This document shows, piece after piece, positions 42,793 through 52,469 of a stretch of 59,874 bases of DNA. The notes beneath the pieces were generated by a model that was not told where the DNA came from, ran no database searches, and saw only the letters and a list, made by a program, of their open reading frames with translations. Numbering within the stretch: position 1 is the first letter of the stretch; every line of letters begins with the position of its first letter. The stretch spans positions 1 to 59,874 of the forward strand of contig JAFXJP010000059.1 of NCBI GenBank assembly GCA_017532155.1. The letters run 5' to 3'. The position numbers and the translations under genes were made by a program. Source of the DNA: Clostridia bacterium. Its GTDB lineage: Bacteria; Bacillota; Clostridia; Christensenellales; Aristaeellaceae.

Positions 42793-42821
42793 ATTATATA
42801 CCCCTATGGGGTATGTGTCAA
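42793..42821 (-). promoter_or_regulatory. Sigma-A promoter of csoR-copA
   Basis: On the minus strand a perfect TTGACA (42821-42816), 17-base spacer, perfect TATAAT (42798-42793). The spacer is occupied by the CsoR palindrome. Confidence 0.9.
42798..42814 (-). promoter_or_regulatory. CsoR operator
   Basis: ATACCCC-TAT-GGGGTAT, a perfect 7-bp palindrome matching the GC-rich core of known CsoR boxes (TACCC...GGGTA). Its place between -35 and -10 explains repression without copper. Confidence 0.85.
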
Positions 42822-42833
42822 ACGGGAATTGAA

Positions 42834-42868
42834 CAAAAAATATGGCCGCCAGCTCAGCTGGCGGCCAT
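42834..42868 (-). terminator. Rho-independent terminator of the FMN-binding lipoprotein gene
   Basis: Perfect 13-bp stem ATGGCCGCCAGCT / AGCTGGCGGCCAT with a one-base centre; on the minus strand the stem is followed by ATTTTTTG. Confidence 0.9.
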
Positions 42869-42880
42869 GTGGGAGAGGGA

Positions 42881-43414
42881 TCAGATATCAACGGTAACAG
42901 TTTCGGTCTTGCCTTCGCGTGCAGCGCTGAGCACTGCGGCATAGAGCTTGCGGGCAACATTGGAAGACATGGTAGCGCCGGTGACGGTATCCATGGCTTC
43001 GGGCATTTCGGCAGCGCGCAGCGCTTCGTTGATTTTAGGAATCCATTCGCTGGGATGCGGGGTCATGGGGTATTCCTCGGCTGTGGCCTCGCTTTTTTTC
43101 TTGCCATCCTTCAGCGCATCATATTCAATGCTGGCAATCTGCTGATCCTTGACGGTGATCTGCAGGTATTCCTTCCAGCCGTGGCCACTGGATGCGGCAT
43201 AGGCGTCGGAAACCTCGGCGGTATAATCGCCATCCTGCAGGGGAGCGTCGCTCATGGCGGGCTGGGGCGAAGATTCGGGTTCGGTCAATGCGGCGTCAGG
43301 GGTGTTTGTAATTTGCGCAGTAGGCGATGGCAGTGGCTGAGTGGTAGTATCTCGCGTGCAGGCAGAAAGCAGCAGCGCACAGGCAATGAGGAGATAAACG
43401 ATGTTCCTTTTCAT
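42881..43414 (-). CDS. FMN-binding domain lipoprotein
   Basis: 177 residues from ATG 43414 (AAGGAAG 8 bases upstream; an earlier ATG at 43432 lacks a site and breaks the signal peptide). Lipobox LSAC with the cysteine near residue 19, then a Pro/Thr/Ser-rich linker to about 65. The FMN_bind domain follows (KEYLQITVKDQQIASIEYDA) with the flavinylation motif DTVTGAT, whose second threonine would carry covalent FMN attached by ApbE. Such extracellular flavoproteins take part in electron transfer to the outside. ApbE is not in the window. It has its own terminator; the electron partner is unknown. Confidence 0.85.
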   Translation of the reverse strand: MKRNIVYLLIACALLLSACTRDTTTQPLPSPTAQITNTPDAALTEPESSPQPAMSDAPLQDGDYTAEVSDAYAASSGHGWKEYLQITVKDQQIASIEYDALKDGKKKSEATAEEYPMTPHPSEWIPKINEALRAAEMPEAMDTVTGATMSSNVARKLYAAVLSAAREGKTETVTVDI

Positions 43415-43504
43415 GGGATTCTTCCTTTCCATACTGAATGATGCGCAAAGCGCGTGTTCGGATTTAGTGTGGCAGGAAAGAAAGCATTCTATGTATGAAA
43501 CAAT

Positions 43505-43530
43505 AAAAAAAGCCCCGCAGGGCTTTTTTT
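43505..43530 (-). terminator. Rho-independent terminator of hsp20
   Basis: AAAAAAAGCCC / GGGCTTTTTTT perfect 11-bp stem with loop CGCA, directly after the hsp20 stop on the minus strand. Confidence 0.93.
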
Positions 43531-43533
43531 ATG

Positions 43534-44016
43534 TTACTGATTGTCGCAATCACAATGATCCTGGCCGCAGTTGGAGTTGATGGAAATTTTGCGGGCAGTT
43601 TTCTTTTCCTCGGGCTTTTCCTTGGGCAGGGTGATGTAGAGAATGCCGTTTTTGTGACTGGCGACAATATTGTCCTGATCGATCCCCTCCAGACTGAAGG
43701 AGCGGGAGGTATGGCCATAGCGGCGCTCGCTGTAGCAGTTGCGCTCATCCTTGCGCTCTTCATTCAGATTGGCGCTGATGGTGAGTACGTCATTTTCGAC
43801 GGAAAGCTCGATGTCCTTTTCATCGACGCCGGGAAGCTCGGCCTCCATCAGGTAGCTGCAGTCGTTTTCGCGGATATCCACCCGGAAGCCGAAGGAACTC
43901 ATCATATCGTTCATATTGAAGAAAGAGCGAAGGAACTGATCATCAAAGAACGAAGAGAGCATCGAGGTGGGGCGGGAGAGGGAACGGTGCATACGGAAAG
44001 GAACCATGCTGTACAT
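43534..44016 (-). CDS. Small heat-shock protein Hsp20 (alpha-crystallin family)
   Basis: 160 residues. Variable N-terminus (to about 45), then the alpha-crystallin domain (FRVDIRENDCSYLMEAELPGVDEKDIEL) ending with the conserved NGILYITLPK. The C-terminal extension has the IxI motif (ISI) used for oligomer assembly, then an unusual Cys/His tail (NCGQDHCDCDNQ) with three cysteines that could bind metal or form disulfides. It holds unfolded proteins for refolding. AGGAGG precedes the ATG. Controlled by heat through the CtsR boxes at 44107-44146. Confidence 0.94.
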   Translation of the reverse strand: MYSMVPFRMHRSLSRPTSMLSSFFDDQFLRSFFNMNDMMSSFGFRVDIRENDCSYLMEAELPGVDEKDIELSVENDVLTISANLNEERKDERNCYSERRYGHTSRSFSLEGIDQDNIVASHKNGILYITLPKEKPEEKKTARKISINSNCGQDHCDCDNQ

Positions 44017-44093
44017 AAATCATATCCTCCTTGTTTGATGAAAATTGTTTTTGTAATGAGCTTCGTGATGCAGTATGTCCTGATCACGGTGTC

Positions 44094-44122
44094 AGTATAC
44101 AACAAAGGTCAAAGAAAGTCAA
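44094..44122 (-). promoter_or_regulatory. Sigma-A promoter of hsp20
   Basis: On the minus strand TTGACT (44122-44117), 17-base spacer, TATACT (44099-44094). The first CtsR box covers the -35. Confidence 0.82.
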
Positions 44123-44146
44123 TAGCAAAAGTCAAAAATAGTCAAA
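44107..44146. promoter_or_regulatory. Two tandem CtsR operators
   Basis: GGTCAAA-GAA-AGTCAAT (44107-44123) and AGTCAAA-AAT-AGTCAAA (44130-44146). The consensus is (A/G)GTCAAA-NAN-(A/G)GTCAAA; the second box fits all 14 defined positions and the first 13 of 14. They overlap the -35 of hsp20 and extend upstream. Confidence 0.85.
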
Positions 44147-44254
44147 TTTATTTTTTCGATGAATAGATAAGGCAAATGGGGGAGGACATAGGATGGATCA
44201 GACATGAAAAAAGCAAGTCGTGCTTTAGCAATCGGTTTCTTCTTGATTACAGGA

Positions 44255-44283
44255 TATACAGAATGGAAAAAATGTGTTATAAT
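44255..44283 (+). promoter_or_regulatory. Putative sigma-A promoter of the HAD gene
   Basis: TATACA (44255-44260), 17-base spacer, TATAAT (44278-44283). It places transcription start near 44290, favouring the GTG start at 44317. The stretch 44147-44254 between the CtsR boxes and this promoter holds no feature that I can support. Confidence 0.6.
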
Positions 44284-44316
44284 CAATACATGGATCACGT
44301 TAAGGAAGGTGATGAA

Positions 44317-44988
44317 GTGATTCGAGCTGTTATCTTTGACCTGGAGGGCGTGCTGGTATCAACGGAAAAAAGCCATTTCCGGGCGTGGAAACAGATGACG
44401 ATGGAGCAAGGTCTTCCTTTTGATGAAAAGGTGTATCAGAAAATCCGCGGCAGCGGACGCATGGATGCGCTGGACATCATATTAAAGACTGCGCACCGGA
44501 ATTATTCGCCGGCGGAAAAATTTGCACTGACAGCCCGCAAGAATGATCTGTATATGGAAGAGATCGCCCTGCTCTCAAGCGAGCAGATGCTGCCGGGCAC
44601 GCTGGATACCATTCAGCGGCTTAAGGAGATGGATGTGAAAACCGGCGTAGTGTCATCCAGCAAAAATTGCATTGCGATTCTGAAAAAACTGGGTATATAC
44701 AGGATGATGAACGCGGTGGTGGATGGCAACGACGTGACGCATCCTGAGCCTGATCCCGAGGGTTGCCTGCTGTGCGCGCAGATGCTTGGCGTTTCTCCCG
44801 GGGAATGCCTGATGATCGAAGATACGATGAACGGCATTACGGCGGCAAATCAGGCGGGGATGTATACGCTGGCAGTGGGCGAGGCAGCCAATGAAAAGAA
44901 TGCTGGCATGTGCGCTAAAGATCTAAAGCAGTTTGACGTGCCCGGGCTGATCGCCTGCCGCACAATCAAAGACAAATCAAATCATTGA
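44317..44988 (+). CDS. HAD-superfamily hydrolase, beta-phosphoglucomutase-like
   Basis: 223 residues from GTG 44317; AAGGAAGGTGAT directly upstream is an almost perfect ribosome site, and upstream ATGs fall at or before the predicted transcription start. Motif I is FDLEGVLVST: the nucleophile Asp is present but the second position, normally Asp (DxD), is Glu. Motif II is the Ser of GVVSSSKN, with the Lys of motif III in ILKKLG, and motif IV EDTMNGI. A helical cap follows motif I. Phosphatase or mutase activity on a sugar phosphate is expected for the fold. It lies 22 bases before tldD with no terminator between. Confidence 0.85.
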   Translation: MIRAVIFDLEGVLVSTEKSHFRAWKQMTMEQGLPFDEKVYQKIRGSGRMDALDIILKTAHRNYSPAEKFALTARKNDLYMEEIALLSSEQMLPGTLDTIQRLKEMDVKTGVVSSSKNCIAILKKLGIYRMMNAVVDGNDVTHPEPDPEGCLLCAQMLGVSPGECLMIEDTMNGITAANQAGMYTLAVGEAANEKNAGMCAKDLKQFDVPGLIACRTIKDKSNH

Positions 44989-45010
44989 TTTACAATTCAG
45001 GAGGTAACGA

Positions 45011-46390
45011 ATGCTTGACAAGAGAATTGCGCAGGAGGTCATCGACTGCGCGCTGTCTACCGGCGGTGATTTCGCCGAGATTTTCTATGAAGATCGCCTC
45101 AATAACCGGCTGAGCATGCGCGCCGGCAAGGTGGAAGGCGTCAACTCCGGCCGTATTCATGGCGCGGGTGTTCGCGTATACCTGGGCCTGCAGGGCGTGT
45201 ATGTATATACCAATGACACCAGCCGCGAGGGTCTGCTGGCCTGCGCCAAGCGCGCTGCCAGCGCGCTGCATGCCGATAGCTGCATTACAGCTAAGCCCCT
45301 GGCTGCTAACGAGTATGTGAATATCCATCCCATCGATATCCGTCCTTCCGAAGCGAAGGCGGCTGCCAAGATCGAAAAGATGCGCGCGGCGCAGGGCGTG
45401 CTTTCCCAGTATAACGAAGTTGTGCAGGGCATGATCGGCTATACCGACAGCGAGCAGAACGTGTGGATTGCCAACTCTGACGGCCTGTATACCCATGACC
45501 GCCGTACTTATTCCCGTTTTGTGGTGTCTGCTATTGCCAGTAACGGCACGGAAAATCAGACTGGCAGCGCGTCTCCCGGCGCTCTGATGGGCTTTGAGCT
45601 GTTTGACCACCGCGTGGATCCCGAAGCGACGGCGCATATCGCGGCCAAGCAGGCGGTTACCATGCTGCATGCGCCCGTGTGTCCTGCCGGCGTGATGCCC
45701 GTTGTGATCGATAATGGCTTTGGCGGCGTTATTTTCCACGAAGCCTGCGGCCACAGCCTGGAAGCGACGAGCGTTGCGATTGGTACCAGCGAATTTGCCG
45801 GCAAGCTCGGCCAGAAGATCGCGGCGGACTGCGTAACCGCTATTGACGACGGCACCATGCCCAATGAATGGGGCAGCGAGAACATCGACGATGAAGGCAC
45901 GCCCACCACCAAGCTTGTGCTGATCGAAAACGGCGTTCTGAAGAATTACATGATCGACCGCCTTAACGGCCGCCGCATGCAGATGCCTGTCACCGGCAAC
46001 GGCCGCCGTCAGGATTATTCCTTCGCGCCCACCTCCCGCATGCGCAATACCTATATCGCCGCCGGCAACGACGACGAAAACGAGATCATCTCTACCATGG
46101 GCGACGGTCTGTATGCCAAGTCCATGGGCGGCGGCAGCGTCAATCCTGCGACGGGTGAATTCAACTTCTCCGTCAGCGAGGGCTACCTTGTCAAGGGCGG
46201 CAAGATCGTGCATCCCGTGCGCGGCGCTTCTCTGATCGGCCGCGGCAGCGAAATCCTCACCCGCATTGACCGCGTCGGCAAGGATATGCAGATGGCGCAG
46301 GGTATGTGCGGCTCGCTGAGCGGCTCTGTTCCCACCAACGTTGGTCAGCCCATGATCCGCGTGAGCAGCATTACTGTTGGCGGACGCTAA
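45011..46390 (+). CDS. tldD: Metalloprotease TldD
   Basis: 459 residues, AGGAGG 7 bases before ATG. The zinc site HEXXXH is seen in FHEACGHSLEAT (near residue 245-250). N-terminal half: the conserved FAEIFYEDRLNNRLSMRAGKVE. TldD pairs with TldE (next gene) to form the heterodimer that trims peptides, for example in microcin B17 and CcdA handling in E. coli. In the gut-type Firmicutes the substrates are unknown, and no peptide precursor gene is visible here. Confidence 0.95.
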   Translation: MLDKRIAQEVIDCALSTGGDFAEIFYEDRLNNRLSMRAGKVEGVNSGRIHGAGVRVYLGLQGVYVYTNDTSREGLLACAKRAASALHADSCITAKPLAANEYVNIHPIDIRPSEAKAAAKIEKMRAAQGVLSQYNEVVQGMIGYTDSEQNVWIANSDGLYTHDRRTYSRFVVSAIASNGTENQTGSASPGALMGFELFDHRVDPEATAHIAAKQAVTMLHAPVCPAGVMPVVIDNGFGGVIFHEACGHSLEATSVAIGTSEFAGKLGQKIAADCVTAIDDGTMPNEWGSENIDDEGTPTTKLVLIENGVLKNYMIDRLNGRRMQMPVTGNGRRQDYSFAPTSRMRNTYIAAGNDDENEIISTMGDGLYAKSMGGGSVNPATGEFNFSVSEGYLVKGGKIVHPVRGASLIGRGSEILTRIDRVGKDMQMAQGMCGSLSGSVPTNVGQPMIRVSSITVGGR

Positions 46391-46402
46391 GGAGAAACAA
46401 AG

Positions 46403-47749
46403 ATGGAAAAGACTGTTTTTATTCAAAATCTGCTCAAGGCCGCGCTGGACGCCGGCATTGAAGCGGCGGAAGTATTTACTTCCTATCGCGACAGCTTTAA
46501 CGCGATGTGCAATAACGGCGAGGTGACCAGCTATCAGGTAGCTACCAAGGAGGGACTCTCCCTGCGCGGCCTGTATAACGGCAAGATGGGCTACGCCTCC
46601 ACCGAAGCGTACGATGACGAAGCCATTGGCATGCTGGTGAACGGCGTGATCGAGGCTGCTACGCTGATTGAAGACGAAGACGTGCAGGAAATCTACGCCG
46701 GAGATCAGGAATACGTTAAGATCGATAATTACAATCCCGAGCTTGACAAGGTTTCTGAAGACGAAAAGATCAAGTTCATGCTGGAAGTGGAGCAGAAGGT
46801 CAAGAATTGCGGCGATCCCCGCATTGTGCAGGTGGGCCGCACGGCGATTTCCACCTCCTCCAATGCTTCTCAGATTCAGAATACCTACGGCCTGAATCTG
46901 AGCGACCGCGATAACCTGGCCTTCTCTTATGTGATGGCCGTCGCCAAGGAAGGGGACCGCGTTGCCACCGGCATGGGCATGGATTTCGGCCGCGATTTCT
47001 ATAAGCTCTCCACTGACAAGATCGCCAAGGACGCTGTGGAGGAAGCGCTGTTCTATCTGCATGCTTCGCCCGTTCCCAGCGGCAATTATCGCGTGATCTT
47101 TGACAATCACTGCATGCCTGATCTGATGGGCGCGTTCGGCAGCATTTTCTCTGCTGAAGCTGCGCAGAAGGGCATGAGCCTCTTGGCTGGCCAGGAAGGC
47201 CAGATGGTGGCCGCCGAATGCGTGACGCTGATGGATGATCCGCATATGCCCGGCGGGCTCGCCTCCTCCGGCTTTGACGCCGAGGGCGTAGCCACCTATA
47301 CCAAGGCGGTGATTGAAAACGGTAAGCTCAATACCCTGCTGCACAACCTCAAGACCGCGCGCAAGGCGGGCGTTAAGTCTACCGGCAATGCCACCAAGCA
47401 CGGCTATGCCGGCACGATTGACATTGCGCCGACCAACTTCTACTTTAAGCCCGGCGAAAAGACGCTGGCTGAGATGATGGAAGATGTGGGCGAGGGCCTG
47501 GTCATCACCGAGGTTTCCGGCCTGCATGCCGGTGCCAATGCCATCAGCGGCGATTTCTCCCTGCTGAGTAAGGGCTATACCATTGAAGGCGGCAAGAAGG
47601 GCCGCGCGGTAGAGCAGATCACCGTGGCGGGCAATATCTTCACGCTCCTCAAGAATATTCGCGCCGTTGGCTGCGATCTTGAGTTCTTCGGCTCCTCCAT
47701 CGGCAGCCCCAGCATCGATGCGGGCGAAATGACGGTCGCCGGCAAGTAA
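46403..47749 (+). CDS. tldE: TldE/PmbA, partner subunit of TldD
   Basis: 448 residues with the same overall fold as TldD, but no HEXXXH, as expected of TldE; the corresponding region reads FDNHCMPDLMGAFGSIFSAE. It starts 12 bases after tldD with AAGGAG upstream. The C-terminal phrase NATKHGYAGTIDIAPTNFYF is characteristic. It forms the active cleft together with TldD. Strong terminator follows. Confidence 0.94.
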   Translation: MEKTVFIQNLLKAALDAGIEAAEVFTSYRDSFNAMCNNGEVTSYQVATKEGLSLRGLYNGKMGYASTEAYDDEAIGMLVNGVIEAATLIEDEDVQEIYAGDQEYVKIDNYNPELDKVSEDEKIKFMLEVEQKVKNCGDPRIVQVGRTAISTSSNASQIQNTYGLNLSDRDNLAFSYVMAVAKEGDRVATGMGMDFGRDFYKLSTDKIAKDAVEEALFYLHASPVPSGNYRVIFDNHCMPDLMGAFGSIFSAEAAQKGMSLLAGQEGQMVAAECVTLMDDPHMPGGLASSGFDAEGVATYTKAVIENGKLNTLLHNLKTARKAGVKSTGNATKHGYAGTIDIAPTNFYFKPGEKTLAEMMEDVGEGLVITEVSGLHAGANAISGDFSLLSKGYTIEGGKKGRAVEQITVAGNIFTLLKNIRAVGCDLEFFGSSIGSPSIDAGEMTVAGK

Positions 47750-47763
47750 TTTCGTTTTTGATG

Positions 47764-47794
47764 CCCCAGGGGAAGCAATTTCCCTGGGGTTTTT
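47764..47794 (+). terminator. Rho-independent terminator of tldDE
   Basis: Stem CCCCAGGGGAA / TTTCCCTGGGG with loop GCAA, then five T. Confidence 0.92.
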
Positions 47795-47808
47795 GTTTGG
47801 AGGCAATT

Positions 47809-49620
<1,812 letters not shown>

Positions 49621-49625
49621 ATGAA

Positions 49626-49655
49626 AAAAACTCCGGATACTGATCCGGAGTTTTT
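49626..49655. terminator. Bidirectional terminator between convergent genes
   Basis: Perfect 13-bp stem AAAAACTCCGGAT / ATCCGGAGTTTTT with loop ACTG, between GH127 (+) and the sulfatase (-). Confidence 0.94.
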
Positions 49656-49663
49656 GATTTTTA

Positions 49664-51091
49664 TCAGGCGTCCACCGGCGCATCGGGGCTGCCGTATTCC
49701 TGAATGACGGAGGGCTTGAGGCAGCGATTGACGGCAACGGCCTGCATGACCTTGCAAATCAACTGCTTGCTGATTTCCTCCATGCCGGGAGCGGCTGCAA
49801 GGTTTTTCTGCTCGTGCGGGTCATTTTTCATGTCAAAGAGCAGATAGATTTCGCCGTTTTTGTTCAGAACAACCTTCCATTCGTCATCGCAGTACATCAC
49901 TTCGCCGCTCAGCTCGCTGAGAACATAATCACGCGGACGGGGATTGGTGCCATCAATCACGCCGCGCAGGGACAGGCCGAACTGCGGGTAATCGATGACG
50001 CCGCCGGCCAGATCCACCAGCGTCGGGCCGGCGTCGATGAGGTTGACAGGGGCGTCGGTGACCATGCCGCCCTTGCCCACAGTTTCGGGCGTGCGGATGA
50101 TCATGGGTACGTTCAGCGCGCCGTGGAAGAAATTGCGCTTGTTGACAAAGCCCTGATCGCCGTTGAGCTCGCCGTGGTCGGAGGTGAAAAGGACGATCGT
50201 GTTGTCCCATTCGCCGCGGGCCTTGATGGTATCGATTATGCGGCCGATCATTTCGTCAATCAGCGTGCAGGCGCCGCAGTAATCGGCGCGAATCTCCTTG
50301 GCCTGCTCCACATTGCACTGGATCTTTTTCTTTTCCATCAGATTGTCCGTTACGCCGCGGGGACGGTCTGGGTTGACGTCCTGCATGCGGGGATCGGGCA
50401 GGGGCATTTTTTCGGGATCGTAGAGCTTGTTGTAGGGTTCGGGCGTATCCCAGGGCTCATGCGGACCGCCAAAGGAAACATGGCAGAACCAGGGCTTGTC
50501 GCCGTCGTAATTCTTGAGATAATTCACGCCGCAGTTGCCGACATAGACGTCATAAAAATCCTCCAGCGGCACGGGCGAGGGATAGGCCTTGGGCGTTTTG
50601 CCGCGTTTGTGCATGTCTTCCACAAATGCGTCAAAGTGGCCGTGCTCCTTCCACATATCGGTCATATAGGTGCGCGATTCGCAGCTGGCATGCGGGCCGG
50701 TGATTTCATCCACGGTATCAAAGCCGTAGCCGTGCAGATAGCTTTCGCGGGCAATGAAATCGCACTTGCTGCCGTGCAGATGTGTTTTGCCAAAGAGCGA
50801 GGTGGCGTAGCCCAGCTCGCGGAAGGATTTGCTCCAGATATTGGCATGGGGAGAAAGAACGAAGGAGGCGTTATCCCACGCGCCGGTGGTATGGGGATAT
50901 TTGCCGGCAAAAAGACTGACGCGCGCGGGGATGCACAAGGGCGCTACGGTGGCGCACTGCGTAAAGCGGATGCCCTCTTGGGCGATGGCATCAAGATTGG
51001 GCGTGTGCGCAGGGCCGCCGGCACAGCTCATGATATCCGCGCGGAACTGATCGGCCATGATAAACAGAATGTTGGGGCGTTTGGCAGACAT
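49664..51091 (-). CDS. Sulfatase (type I, formylglycine)
   Basis: 475 residues. NILFIMADQFRAD carries the first metal Asp pair; the maturation motif is C53-I-P-A-R (CxPxR), so C53 must become formylglycine, in anaerobes by the radical-SAM enzyme anSME (not in the window). FTSDHGELNGDQG holds further metal ligands, and HVSFGGPHEPWDTPEPYN matches choline/iduronate-type sulfatases. There is no signal peptide, so it acts in the cytoplasm on imported sulfated sugars or esters. Last gene of a four-gene operon; 14 bases after the GNAT gene. Substrate not determined. Confidence 0.9.
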   Translation of the reverse strand: MSAKRPNILFIMADQFRADIMSCAGGPAHTPNLDAIAQEGIRFTQCATVAPLCIPARVSLFAGKYPHTTGAWDNASFVLSPHANIWSKSFRELGYATSLFGKTHLHGSKCDFIARESYLHGYGFDTVDEITGPHASCESRTYMTDMWKEHGHFDAFVEDMHKRGKTPKAYPSPVPLEDFYDVYVGNCGVNYLKNYDGDKPWFCHVSFGGPHEPWDTPEPYNKLYDPEKMPLPDPRMQDVNPDRPRGVTDNLMEKKKIQCNVEQAKEIRADYCGACTLIDEMIGRIIDTIKARGEWDNTIVLFTSDHGELNGDQGFVNKRNFFHGALNVPMIIRTPETVGKGGMVTDAPVNLIDAGPTLVDLAGGVIDYPQFGLSLRGVIDGTNPRPRDYVLSELSGEVMYCDDEWKVVLNKNGEIYLLFDMKNDPHEQKNLAAAPGMEEISKQLICKVMQAVAVNRCLKPSVIQEYGSPDAPVDA

Positions 51092-51105
51092 AATAATTCC
51101 TCCTG

Positions 51106-51657
51106 TTACAGAACTTTGTACATCAGGTAATCATCAGCATATGTGCCGTCTGCATTACGAATGTTGTGGGGATGACAGCCATATACTTTGAAGCCGAACT
51201 TTGTATAGAGATTGATGGCGCGGCGGTTGGCTACGTCAACATCGAGCTCCAATTGCTCATAGCCGAGGGATTTTGCGCAGTCGATGATCGCCTGCATCAT
51301 CTGGCTGCCAAGGCCTACGCCCCAGTATTCCTCGAGGATGGTGATGCCCATACCGCATCGATGCTGAACGCGCTGGCGTGCGCCTGCGCTCCGCAGATCG
51401 GCCGTGCCGATGATCCTGTCGCCGTCAAAGGCGGTGATCATCACAGCACGCTCGGCGGAAAGGGCGTTTTCGATGAAGGCTTCTTCCTTTTCGACGGGCA
51501 TGGCGGCAAATTCTTCAGGCGAAGAGATCAGATACGGCGTTTCGGAAAGCACCTGCACCATATAGCGCAGCATTTCGGCGGCGTCCGCCTTTTCGGCGGA
51601 GCGCAGAACACAGGTGCGGCCGTCCTTTAATGTGAGGGTGCGCGCTTCGTATTTCAT
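51106..51657 (-). CDS. GNAT family N-acetyltransferase
   Basis: 183 residues. N-terminal DGRTCVLRSAEKADAAEMLR, acetyl-CoA loop GMGITILEEYWGVGLGSQMM (the QxxGxG type reads GVGLGSQ), and closing YTKFGFKVYG. This is the RimJ/RimL-like or YhhY-like group. The acceptor is unknown. Overlaps the FRG gene stop (ATGA), so it is co-translated with it. Confidence 0.88.
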   Translation of the reverse strand: MKYEARTLTLKDGRTCVLRSAEKADAAEMLRYMVQVLSETPYLISSPEEFAAMPVEKEEAFIENALSAERAVMITAFDGDRIIGTADLRSAGARQRVQHRCGMGITILEEYWGVGLGSQMMQAIIDCAKSLGYEQLELDVDVANRRAINLYTKFGFKVYGCHPHNIRNADGTYADDYLMYKVL

Positions 51658-52466
51658 TTGTTTTCCTCCCGGGGCTTATTGTAGATCGGCCCCAGCGGCG
51701 CATAGCGGCGGGCAATCCATTTGCAGATGCCGTCCAGGCCGGGGTAGATCATGCGCTCGGAGATGTTGATATAGTCCAGCTTATCACGGATCTCGAGCTT
51801 GGCCTCTTTTTTGATGATCAGGCGCGTAAACGCTGCGCTTTCCGGCAGATCCAGCAGCGTGACGGCGGGATCGGATACGACGGAAAAGAGCGCATATTGA
51901 TTGGCGATGCGGTTCACGGTGGAGGCGGGCTCAAAGAAAAGCGCAAAGGGCTGATCGCAGAGCCTGTGCAGCGCGTCAAAATCCGGCGCGACGTCATCCA
52001 GAATATCGCGGGTGAAGATCAGCGCGTTAAGATCGATGAGCTTTTTCTTCAGCTGCTTGGGCAGGTTATTGTTGACCGCCTGGATATCTGTGCTGAAGAT
52101 CACGCCGTCACGGTCATAGGAGGATACATCCTCCGTGGCAAAGTGCGCGGCAACAAGGGGGGAATACGTCCAGTCCAGCAAGCGCGTGGGCAGGCCAAAC
52201 TGCTGCCCCATGGCGACAATCTCCCAGAAGGAGGAGCAGGACTGAAGCTCGGTGTAGCCGTATTTCTGGAAGGAGCGCAGGATCATTTTTTCAAGGGTAA
52301 TATCCTGCGGGCAGGCGCGGTTGAGCGAGGGCGTCAGCCCCCAGGCGCAGTCCGCCATGCCGCGATAGACGCGGTTGTTGCGATAGCGCATAATGGCGGG
52401 ATCCCATACGTCTTCAAAGACGGCGCTTTGCAGATCATCCCAGTTGTGAATGATGATATCTCGCAT
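51654..52466 (-). CDS. FRG domain protein
   Basis: 270 residues. The FRG domain is seen at residues 33-110: VYRGM (the Phe/Tyr-Arg-Gly motif), LTPSLNR, and GLPTRLLDWTYSPLVAAHFA, the hallmark of the family. The C-terminal half (about 190-260) has ALFSVVSDPAVTLLDLPES. FRG proteins are uncharacterised or appear in phage-defence and toxin-like contexts; the core Arg and Asp residues suggest a nucleotide or ADP-ribose related enzyme, but that is not established. It begins 3 bases after the double SGNH gene and overlaps the GNAT gene, so it is embedded in this metabolic-looking operon. Confidence 0.88.
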   Translation of the reverse strand: MRDIIIHNWDDLQSAVFEDVWDPAIMRYRNNRVYRGMADCAWGLTPSLNRACPQDITLEKMILRSFQKYGYTELQSCSSFWEIVAMGQQFGLPTRLLDWTYSPLVAAHFATEDVSSYDRDGVIFSTDIQAVNNNLPKQLKKKLIDLNALIFTRDILDDVAPDFDALHRLCDQPFALFFEPASTVNRIANQYALFSVVSDPAVTLLDLPESAAFTRLIIKKEAKLEIRDKLDYINISERMIYPGLDGICKWIARRYAPLGPIYNKPREENK

Positions 52467-52469
52467 GCA

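Noticed and set aside
44990-47806. 938-codon minus-strand frame opposite tldD and tldE
   Set aside because: Same reason; it also runs through the tldDE terminator.
51654-52466. Calling the FRG gene a phage-defence gene
   Set aside because: No other defence gene, nuclease or mobile element is nearby; the partners are hydrolase and transferase genes.
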